A stretch of DNA of 6,569 nucleotides. It comes from Erysipelotrichia bacterium. GTDB taxonomy: Bacteria; Bacillota_I; Bacilli_A; Erysipelotrichales; Erysipelotrichaceae. Positions 1 through 4,912 of this stretch are shown one piece after another. Each line of letters starts with the position of its first letter. Within the stretch, counting starts at the first letter, position 1. The position numbers and the translations under genes are program-made. The DNA is taken from NCBI GenBank assembly GCA_009929095.1, contig SABF01000083.1:1-6569 (forward strand), given 5' to 3'. The notes beneath the pieces were generated by a model, which was given only the letters and a program-made list of their open reading frames with translations, was not told where the DNA came from and searched no databases.

Positions 1-177
1 GATTTTATCGGGGCAGGCGGAGATACGTACTACGCATTCAAATATGGCTATGATACCGCTGGATACAGCACTGGTATTCCGCTGGAAGATGCGATAGTCA
101 AGTACATCAGGGAAAAACTGGGCGGGACTGTCAGCGATGCATATTCAGAACCGCAGGGACGAGTGATACTGAAATAA
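1..177 (+). CDS. C-terminal end of a 5'-nucleotidase-family protein (partial)
   Basis: Frame 1 is open from the window edge to a TAA at 175-177, giving the last 58 residues of a protein. The stretch DFIGAGGDTYYAFK matches the pattern of the 5'-nucleotidase C-terminal domain (UshA / 2',3'-cyclic-nucleotide phosphodiesterase group), where a 'F-x-A-G-G-D-x-Y' loop helps bind the nucleotide base. The following 'G-I-P-L-E-D-A-I-V-K-Y-I' helix also fits, because these proteins commonly have a G...L-x-x-x-x-x-x-Y-I segment near the end. Known members are exported enzymes that hydrolyse nucleotides for scavenging; the metallophosphatase domain would lie upstream of the window. No LPxTG-like sorting signal or membrane anchor is visible at this C-terminus, so the neighbouring sortase is unlikely to anchor it through this end. 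The family call is inferred from a short fragment. Confidence 0.7.
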   Translation, partial: DFIGAGGDTYYAFKYGYDTAGYSTGIPLEDAIVKYIREKLGGTVSDAYSEPQGRVILK

Positions 178-216
178 AAAGAAAAGGCAGTCCCTGAATG
201 ATGAGATTCAGCTGCC
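172..216 (-). terminator. Rho-independent terminator of the sortase gene
   Basis: GGCAG (186-190) pairs with CTGCC (212-216), and CTGAAT (194-199) pairs with ATTCAG (206-211), leaving a TCC bulge (191-193) and a 6-base loop. On the minus strand the hairpin is followed by a T-rich run (TTTTCTTTTTATTT, 185 down to 172). The sortase stop codon (208-210) lies inside the stem. On the plus strand only a short TTTT follows, at some distance, so termination of the converging nucleotidase gene here would be weak. Confidence 0.75.
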
Positions 217-957
217 GATCTGTTTTGCCAGTACGATAAGTCTCAGATCATCACGATCTCTGACGCATGTCTGCAGAGTAATCCAGCGATCATCCAAAGT
301 CAGTGTCTCTCCGGTATCGTAGAAGTCTGCAGCTTTGACACTTTGATAATACAGTCTGAAGTAATCAGGATCATAAGCAGTGTAATAATACTGCAGAGTG
401 TCACTATCCATTTCATAGTAGAAGACATCGGTGACCAGATACTTTCGGGTTTCATTTTCAAACTGAAATTTTATAATCTCATTAGCCTCATAGGAAGATT
501 CTTCCTTCAGTTGGTGAAGCGGGGAGAACATGAGGCTTTCATCCAGATAAACAAAGTGTCCATATACAATCAGGTTCTGATCATCCTGAGTATTGCGGCA
601 ATCCATGAAGGCTGCACCATGAGTGCTGCTTTGAAGATCCCAGCTGAGATTCAGATATTTCTCATTATCTGCGGACTGCACAACATTCTGATCCACCAGG
701 CCGCTTTCAAATGCCAGATGACCGACATAGTCAGAATTGACTGCTTTATTGGCAGCGTATTCGGATGTTTTTGCGGAAGGCGATGAATCTGCCGATTCTG
801 CTGCCGGAGATTCTGAAGACTCGGCTGCAGCACCTGCAGTGCCGCTGTAAAATCGATCCCATGGCCGGATGATCAGCAGGGCAATTCCTGCTGCCATGGC
901 AATCAGAGCCATGAAAGCGATCCTTCCAAAAAATGATAGATGTCTTGAACTCTTCAT
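208..957 (-). CDS. Class B-type sortase (membrane-anchored transpeptidase)
   Basis: Sortases cut a sorting motif in secreted proteins and join them to peptidoglycan or to each other outside the membrane. The 249-residue reading has a membrane anchor (about residues 14-31), a Ser/Ala/Glu-rich linker (about 38-65) and a sortase domain from about 75. The catalytic set is visible: His134 in V-Y-G-H, Cys221 in T-L-Q-T-C and Arg229 in D-L-R-L-I-V. The Cys-to-Arg spacing of 8 and the Y-G-H context fit class B better than class A. Start choice is open. ATG 957 gives a basic N-terminus (K2, R5, R12), as expected for N-in topology, but has no Shine-Dalgarno. ATG 912 (Met16) has GGAAGGA at 921-927, 8 bases upstream, and would give 234 residues. 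No substrate gene or pilin cluster is visible, so its target is unknown. Confidence 0.85.
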   Translation of the reverse strand: MKSSRHLSFFGRIAFMALIAMAAGIALLIIRPWDRFYSGTAGAAAESSESPAAESADSSPSAKTSEYAANKAVNSDYVGHLAFESGLVDQNVVQSADNEKYLNLSWDLQSSTHGAAFMDCRNTQDDQNLIVYGHFVYLDESLMFSPLHQLKEESSYEANEIIKFQFENETRKYLVTDVFYYEMDSDTLQYYYTAYDPDYFRLYYQSVKAADFYDTGETLTLDDRWITLQTCVRDRDDLRLIVLAKQIGS

Positions 958-964
958 ACTGTAA

Positions 965-996
965 ATTATAATGTCTATATTTTAAAATTCCACCAA
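965..996 (-). promoter_or_regulatory. Possible promoter of the sortase gene
   Basis: On the minus strand a perfect TATAAT (970-965) lies 7 bases before ATG 957. A TTGGTG (996-991) is the nearest -35-like hexamer, but its spacer to TATAAT is 20 bases, which is long. With the overlapping CATTAT as -10 the spacer is 17. The preceding gene ends in a terminator, so a promoter is expected in this gap. If TATAAT is used, transcription would begin almost at ATG 957. The -35 match is weak. Confidence 0.4.
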
Positions 997-1003
997 GGAG
1001 TAT

Positions 1004-1032
1004 AAAAGGGGATATGCTCATAGGCTATCCCC
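1004..1032 (-). terminator. Hairpin terminator after the SPFH / small-protein unit
   Basis: GGGGATA (1008-1014) and TATCCCC (1026-1032) are exact inverse complements around an 11-base loop. On the minus strand the stem is followed by TTTTATA (1007-1001). It sits 8 bases past the TAA of the small membrane-protein gene. The T run is short, so termination may be partial, leaving some read-through into the sortase gene. Confidence 0.6.
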
Positions 1033-1040
1033 TGATGTAT

Positions 1041-1334
1041 TTATAGATTCCTGCAGTCTGTAATCTTGCGCATGATGCCATTCAGAATGACATATCCGTC
1101 TTCCGGGTCATTATGCACAATATACTGTCTGCCATAGTCAGCAGTGTCTTTTGCGGTGTTTCCGGGATGCTGATGGCCAAAGCGATCACAGGTGAGATCC
1201 TGGCCGGGGGTGACAATATGTCCATCTGAGGATATCGGACCTCTGCTCTTTTTCTGCGAAGCAACAGCGGCGACGGTAGCTGCAGTGATGATCAATGCGA
1301 CGGCTATCACAAATACAACTGCGAATCCGATCAT
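1041..1334 (-). CDS. Small single-pass membrane protein of unknown function, partner of the SPFH gene
   Basis: This 97-residue protein has an N-terminal hydrophobic segment (about residues 3-26), a short basic patch (K28, K29, R31) and a compact polar tail of about 65 residues. The basic patch after the segment suggests N-out, tail-in. The tail holds Cys49, then G-H-Q-H-P (His54, His56), a Y-I-V-H-N-D-P-E-x-G-Y stretch, and Cys94 near the end. A C-x4-H-x-H arrangement with a distant cysteine could bind a metal, but this is inference. The start lies one base after the SPFH stop codon, and GGTGA six bases upstream serves as a modest ribosome binding site, so the two genes are almost certainly co-translated. 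SPFH genes often pair with NfeD-type proteins; this one is shorter and shows no NfeD-like OB-domain pattern I recognise. I do not recognise a named family. Confidence 0.75.
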   Translation of the reverse strand: MIGFAVVFVIAVALIITAATVAAVASQKKSRGPISSDGHIVTPGQDLTCDRFGHQHPGNTAKDTADYGRQYIVHNDPEDGYVILNGIMRKITDCRNL

Positions 1335-1335
1335 A

Positions 1336-2244
1336 TTATTTCACCGCTTCAGCGATGCCTTTGATGGTTCCGGTAATGGATGCCAGTTCAGTAGGAACAA
1401 TGATCTTGGTCGCCTGACCGTCTGCAGCCTTTACGAAGGCCTCATACGCTTTCAGCTTCAGCACTGCATCATCCGGACCGGCTTCCCGGATCATCCGGAT
1501 GCCATCAGCGGTCGCTAGCTGTATCTGGCGAATTGCTTCAGCCTGACCTTCAGCTTCTCTGATTTCTTTTTCCTTCATGGCTTCAGCAGCAAGGATTGTG
1601 GCCTGCTTCTCAGCTTCAGCATTCAGAACTGCAGACTCCTTCTTGCCTTCTGCTTCCAGGATCATGGACTGTTTTTCGCCTTCAGCGGTTAAGATAGCAG
1701 CGCGCTTCTCGCGTTCTGCCTTCATCTGCTTCTCCATTGCTTCACGAATAGCGGTCGGCGGCTGGATATTCTTCAATTCTACACGGGTAACCTTAATTCC
1801 CCAAGGATCCGTTGCGGCGTCAATGGTTGACAGCATCTTGGAATTGATGGCCTCTCTTGAGGTCAGCGTTTCATCAAGCTCCATATCGCCAATGATATTT
1901 CTCAAAGTGGTGGCAGTCAGATTCTCCATGGCCATAATTGGATTTTCGACGCCATATGCATAGAGTTTCGGCTCCGTAATCTTAAAGTAAACAACACTGT
2001 CGATCTGCATTGTGACGTTATCTTTCGTGATGACCGGCTGCGGAGCAAAGTCAGCAACCTGCTCCTTCAGCAGGACACGGCGCCGGACAGAATCAATAAA
2101 GGGGATCTTCAGATGCGGCCCGGCAAACCAGACAGTGCGATATTTGCCAAGACGTTCAATGACATAGGCATAGGTCTGCGGAACAATATTCAGACACAGG
2201 AAAACCAGAATGATAATCAGTACAGCCAGAATCAGTATCAGCAT
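1336..2244 (-). CDS. SPFH / stomatin-prohibitin family membrane protein (QmcA-like)
   Basis: The 302-residue protein has a membrane segment at residues 2-20, an SPFH (band 7) domain at about 21-165, a long charged helix at about 164-240, and a short C-terminal region containing I-I-V-P-T-E-L-A. Family marks include V-P-Q-T-Y-A-Y-V-I-E-R-L-G-K-Y just after the anchor, A-G-P-H-L-K-I-P-F, T-x-D-N-V-T-M-Q-I-D, and N-I-Q-P-P at 159-163. Length and layout match the E. coli QmcA / stomatin group (about 305 residues). Known members form large membrane rings or microdomains that organise other membrane proteins or restrain proteases such as FtsH. No protease or NfeD gene is adjacent here; the next gene is a small membrane protein. 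AAAGGAGG five bases before ATG fixes the start. The specific client is unknown. Confidence 0.93.
   Translation of the reverse strand: MLILILAVLIIILVFLCLNIVPQTYAYVIERLGKYRTVWFAGPHLKIPFIDSVRRRVLLKEQVADFAPQPVITKDNVTMQIDSVVYFKITEPKLYAYGVENPIMAMENLTATTLRNIIGDMELDETLTSREAINSKMLSTIDAATDPWGIKVTRVELKNIQPPTAIREAMEKQMKAEREKRAAILTAEGEKQSMILEAEGKKESAVLNAEAEKQATILAAEAMKEKEIREAEGQAEAIRQIQLATADGIRMIREAGPDDAVLKLKAYEAFVKAADGQATKIIVPTELASITGTIKGIAEAVK
1534..1698 (-). repeat. Five 11-residue (hendecad) repeats in the SPFH coiled-coil helix
   Basis: Residues 183-237 of the SPFH protein fall into five consecutive 11-residue units: AILTAEGEKQS, MILEAEGKKES, AVLNAEAEKQA, TILAAEAMKEK and EIREAEGQAEA. The shared pattern is hydrophobic-I/V-L-x-A-E-G/A-x-K. 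An 11-residue period gives a nearly straight helix suited to side-by-side packing, as in the oligomeric helices known for flotillin and stomatin proteins. The repeat is seen at protein level; the DNA copies have diverged. Confidence 0.7.
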
Positions 2245-2249
2245 AATGT

Positions 2250-2257
2250 CCTCCTTT
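2250..2257 (-). promoter_or_regulatory. Strong ribosome binding site of the SPFH gene
   Basis: On the minus strand AAAGGAGG is followed by ACATT and ATG, a near-perfect Shine-Dalgarno with 5-base spacing. It supports the start at 2244. Confidence 0.85.
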
Positions 2258-2266
2258 GTTATGCTT

Positions 2267-2304
2267 GGTTCAGCTGTCTCCGTACGGACTGCGGAGACTG
2301 AACC
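2267..2304 (-). other. Long hairpin in the presumed 5' leader of the SPFH mRNA
   Basis: GGTTCAG (2267-2273) pairs with CTGAACC (2298-2304), and TCTCCG (2277-2282) pairs with CGGAGA (2292-2297). This makes 13 base pairs with one 3-base bulge (CTG, 2274-2276) and a 9-base loop. On the minus strand it ends 9 bases before the Shine-Dalgarno. No T run follows on either strand, so it is not an ordinary terminator. A -10-like TATAAG (2318-2313) lies just upstream, which would place the hairpin at or very near the mRNA 5' end. There it could stabilise the message, control translation, or as DNA act as an operator. The role is inferred. Confidence 0.5.
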
Positions 2305-2387
2305 TGAGAATACTTATAGATAAATTCAGAAGTAGGTCTTGCAGCATGATTCCTGAACTGCGATTCAATCATATAATGCAGTGAATA

Positions 2388-3974
2388 TTACGCAAGTCTG
2401 CGGAAACGCTTCTCACCATTATGTTTCAGATCATAGATCATGATCAGATCAGCAGCTAAATAACATATTGCAAACAGTGCGATGCACAGACGATAGTCCA
2501 TATTCTGCCAAATCGTGAGCGAGACAAACAGCGCGCCCATGGCAACACCAAGAATCATTCCGCCGAAGACAGTGATCATGGAAGAGGCACTCTGCTTGAT
2601 GACAATGATTTCTCGATCCCAGTCCAGCTTTGGAAAGCGCAAATTGATGCTCAGTCCAAACAGTCCGCCAAACAGTGCGACAAGAAACAGATAGATGATG
2701 CCGACCGGAATGAACAGCGGTGAAACCTGAAGGGCAATCTGCACCAGAATGAGTGACAGAACAGCCGGAATCAGATCTACAGCAATGCTCATGAATAGTT
2801 TGGCTTTGAAGATATCGGATACTTTTAGGGGGAGTGTCTGCAGAATCCAAAGTTTCTGACCTTCCAGAGAAATAGTCACTCCGGTTGTAGCGGAACTATG
2901 AACCATTAGACCTGTTGCCACAATCAGAAATCCGGCGATCAGATCCATCGATAGGCCTTCATTAAGGAAATCACTCAGAATCGATTTAGTGAAGGCAGCA
3001 TAGATAATTCCAATCAGCATGATCAATGACGGAAAGAGTGTATTGCCGACATATGCTGCATTGCCGAAATAGCTGCGCAGTTCTTTATCGAGCAGTGCAT
3101 TTATGACCGATTTTGATTTGGATTCATTTCGCTTCAGCTTGAAGTTGGAAACATGATAGCCCTGATTGCCAACAGCACCGATTTTCAGAATGATCGGACT
3201 CATTATCTTGATAAAGAGAAGCAGGGATACCAGAGATACTGCAAATACGGTCAGAAGAGCGCTCCAATTTTCATTCAGAACAGCTTCAGAATACCAGCCT
3301 GCAGTCGGAATGACAGTCTTCATAACGGAACCAATCGTAACGACAGTCTGCATGTTCTGAGCATCTGTCTGAGAATTCATAGAGAAAGAAACGATAAATA
3401 CAGCAAGAAGGAGAAAAAAAGTCAGGATGGTGCTCATGTAATTCTGATGCTTGGCTCTGGAACTGAGAGACTTAATCACAAGACCGATCAGGCAGGCTGC
3501 TACAATCGGCACCAGCGGAAGTACGGTCAGTCCAAGAAAAGCAATGATATAGAACGATACCGAGACACTGCACTTGATGCCATAGCAGATCAGCATTGGC
3601 ACCATGAAGCAGAATGCATAAAGGTATTCATAAATCAGAAATGTGGAGATTTTGCTGGTAATCATCTGATCCTTGGAGATTGGCAGGGCAGACAGGAAAT
3701 CAAAATCCTTAAAACCAAACAGCATACCCATCGAGACAGTTACACCCATGATCAGAAGAAATGCAGCACAGCCTCCGGTCATCAGGAAGATGATATAGTG
3801 ACGATATTCTGCCGGCAGGCTATCTAAGGCTAAATTTGTGTAAAAAAGGGCCAGGTATACCATGACGCCGAACGATATCGCCATAGGCAGCAATGACTGT
3901 ATTTTGTTTTTGGCTTTACCGCTGAAGAACAGATTCTTCAGCTGAATTCGGATCAGCAATAATGTTTTATTCAT
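2388..3974 (-). CDS. ABC exporter permease, large two-lobed ABC-2-like membrane protein
   Basis: With the start at ATG 3974 (MNKTLLLIRI) this is 528 residues with roughly 12 hydrophobic segments, at about 27-46, 60-86, 112-131, 141-168, 188-208, 244-265, 318-337, 345-365, 405-425, 428-452, 474-496 and 505-524. A polar stretch at about 270-310 divides two lobes. Each lobe carries a related cytoplasmic element: F-L-S-A-L-P-I-S-K-D-Q-M at about 93-104 and I-L-Q-T-L-P-L-K-V-S-D-I at about 387-398. The gene is therefore likely a fused duplication that supplies both halves of the membrane pore. ATG 3974 is preferred over the longer reading from 4019 because it overlaps the ATPase stop by 8 bases (translational coupling), and the extra 15 residues are merely antisense-free overlap of ATPase sequence. 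It works with the upstream ATPase; the substrate cannot be told from sequence. Confidence 0.88.
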   Translation of the reverse strand: MNKTLLLIRIQLKNLFFSGKAKNKIQSLLPMAISFGVMVYLALFYTNLALDSLPAEYRHYIIFLMTGGCAAFLLIMGVTVSMGMLFGFKDFDFLSALPISKDQMITSKISTFLIYEYLYAFCFMVPMLICYGIKCSVSVSFYIIAFLGLTVLPLVPIVAACLIGLVIKSLSSRAKHQNYMSTILTFFLLLAVFIVSFSMNSQTDAQNMQTVVTIGSVMKTVIPTAGWYSEAVLNENWSALLTVFAVSLVSLLLFIKIMSPIILKIGAVGNQGYHVSNFKLKRNESKSKSVINALLDKELRSYFGNAAYVGNTLFPSLIMLIGIIYAAFTKSILSDFLNEGLSMDLIAGFLIVATGLMVHSSATTGVTISLEGQKLWILQTLPLKVSDIFKAKLFMSIAVDLIPAVLSLILVQIALQVSPLFIPVGIIYLFLVALFGGLFGLSINLRFPKLDWDREIIVIKQSASSMITVFGGMILGVAMGALFVSLTIWQNMDYRLCIALFAICYLAADLIMIYDLKHNGEKRFRRLA

Positions 3975-4680
3975 TTCCTTCAAGCTCCAGGAATACTTCC
4001 TCAAGCGTCTGGCCGCCATGGACGATTTCTGCAGTAGTGCCCTGACGAATGATCTGTCCGTCTTTCAGGATGGCAATGTGGTCGCACAGATTCTCTACTA
4101 CTTCCAGAACATGGGAGGAGAAGAATACACTGGCTCCGCTGTCACACAGCTGTTTCATTTTCTGCTTCAGCACATAAGTGGATTTTGGATCCAGGCCGAC
4201 AAACGGCTCATCAAGTATCAGCAGCTTTGGATCATGCATGAATGCACTGATCACAGCGATTTTCTGCTTCATGCCATGAGACAGCGTCTTGATCTGATCT
4301 CCGAGACGGTCATAGATTTCCATCTCCTTTGCCAGATCATTGATCTTATTCAGTCTTCCTTCTGTGCTGAGCTCATACACATCAGCGATGAAGTTCAAAT
4401 ACTGGATGCAGGTCAGATTCTCATAGAGATCCGGATTATCCGGAATGTAAGCGAGCTGCTTCTTGCAGAGAACCGGATCTTTTGCAAGGTCAGTTCCGTT
4501 CATTTCAATGGTTCCGCTCTCGTAGTCCAGAATTCCTACACAGCAGCGGAGTGTAGTTGTCTTTCCTGCTCCGTTATGTCCGATGAAGCCAAAAATTTCA
4601 CCGTCCGCGACATTGAATGACAGGCCTTTCAATATTTCTTTCTTATCAAATGATTTATGCAGATTTTCAACATTCAGCAT
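3967..4680 (-). CDS. ABC transporter ATP-binding protein (exporter type)
   Basis: This is a 237-residue nucleotide-binding subunit of normal length. Visible motifs are Walker A G-H-N-G-A-G-K-T (34-41), signature L-S-H-G-M (133-137), Walker B L-L-I-L-D-E-P (153-159), D-loop G-L-D (162-164) and the switch histidine His190 in S-S-H. The Q-loop position reads Y-I-P-D-N-P-D-L-Y-E, with Asp where many families have Gln; this P-D-x-P form occurs in the drug/antibiotic-type (CcmA/NatA-like) group of ABC-2 ATPases. The protein powers transport by the permease encoded directly downstream, sitting on the cytoplasmic face. AGGAGG (4693-4688) seven bases before ATG supports the start. Its promoter lies at 4732-4760 with an inverted repeat over the -10 box, so expression is probably repressor-controlled. 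All catalytic motifs look intact. Confidence 0.95.
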   Translation of the reverse strand: MLNVENLHKSFDKKEILKGLSFNVADGEIFGFIGHNGAGKTTTLRCCVGILDYESGTIEMNGTDLAKDPVLCKKQLAYIPDNPDLYENLTCIQYLNFIADVYELSTEGRLNKINDLAKEMEIYDRLGDQIKTLSHGMKQKIAVISAFMHDPKLLILDEPFVGLDPKSTYVLKQKMKQLCDSGASVFFSSHVLEVVENLCDHIAILKDGQIIRQGTTAEIVHGGQTLEEVFLELEGNE

Positions 4681-4687
4681 GATCTAT

Positions 4688-4693
4688 CCTCCT
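4688..4693 (-). promoter_or_regulatory. Ribosome binding site of the ABC ATPase gene
   Basis: AGGAGG on the minus strand, seven bases before ATG 4680, is a full Shine-Dalgarno match that fixes the start. Confidence 0.85.
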
Positions 4694-4722
4694 CATCGTA
4701 TCTCTATTTCCTGAGGTATCGA

Positions 4723-4745
4723 TGTGATATCAATTTAATATCACA
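4723..4745. promoter_or_regulatory. Inverted-repeat operator candidate over the ABC promoter
   Basis: TGTGATAT (4723-4730) and ATATCACA (4738-4745) are exact inverse complements separated by CAATTTA. Two further pairs inside the spacer match, giving 10 of 11 symmetric positions over 23 bp. The repeat covers the whole -10 box and the predicted start of transcription, the classic place for a repressor. Exporter pairs of this kind are often controlled by a small GntR- or PadR-type repressor, but no regulator gene is visible in the window, and I cannot assign the factor from the site. Confidence 0.6.
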
Positions 4746-4760
4746 AGAAAGGTTTGTCAA
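4732..4760 (-). promoter_or_regulatory. Sigma-A-type promoter of the ABC exporter operon
   Basis: On the minus strand a perfect TTGACA (4760-4755) is followed by a 17-base spacer and TAAATT (4737-4732), four of six matches to TATAAT. Transcription would begin near 4725, leaving a leader of about 45 bases before the ATPase start. This is the best promoter match in the window. Confidence 0.7.
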
Positions 4761-4912
4761 TAGTTTTGTTGAGAGATGGTCAGTACAGACTCCCGGAACT
4801 ATGCAATTGGCGGTTCTATTCAAACGTGCACAGTCAGATCTGATGATTCCATGCAGAATTTCAGGGGATTGTTTACAATGTTACGCGAACATATCTTCCG
4901 CAGGAGGCAGTC
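4746..4912. other. Divergent intergenic region between the ABC operon and the butyrate kinase remnant
   Basis: On the minus strand this stretch holds the -35 box of the ABC promoter. On the plus strand it should hold the promoter of the butyrate kinase gene. A TACAAT at 4874-4879 could be a -10, but no acceptable -35 stands 16-19 bases upstream. A phosphotransbutyrylase (ptb) gene often precedes buk; none of the three plus frames here looks like its C-terminus. Confidence 0.4.
4902..4907 (+). promoter_or_regulatory. Shine-Dalgarno in front of an ATA codon (butyrate kinase remnant)
   Basis: A full AGGAGG is followed after five bases by ATA (4913-4915), in frame with the conserved butyrate kinase N-terminus. 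No ATG, GTG or TTG sits at the right distance; the next in-frame ATG (4979) is past the conserved phosphate-binding motif. The position marks the ancestral start, now apparently changed from ATG to ATA. Confidence 0.65.

Noticed and set aside
343..786. 147-codon plus-strand open frame inside the sortase gene
   Set aside because: It is antisense to a sortase with intact catalytic residues, has no ribosome site, and its translation shows no recognisable domain.
2344..2387. Possible terminator after the permease gene (ATGATT / AATCAT arms)
   Set aside because: The stem is only 6 bp with a large loop and no T run follows on the minus strand, so transcription may continue into the SPFH gene.
3153..3827. 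224-codon plus-strand open frame inside the permease gene
   Set aside because: It is fully antisense to a well-formed membrane protein. The polar, His/Lys/Gln-rich translation is typical of the complement of hydrophobic codons.
4018..4620. 200-codon plus-strand open frame inside the ABC ATPase gene
   Set aside because: It is antisense to a gene with every expected ATPase motif, and has no ribosome site or family signature of its own.
4878..4892. ATGTT-ACGCG-AACAT short inverted repeat before butyrate kinase, considered as a cre or Rex site
   Set aside because: The arms are only 5 bp, and the sequence does not fit the cre or Rex consensus.
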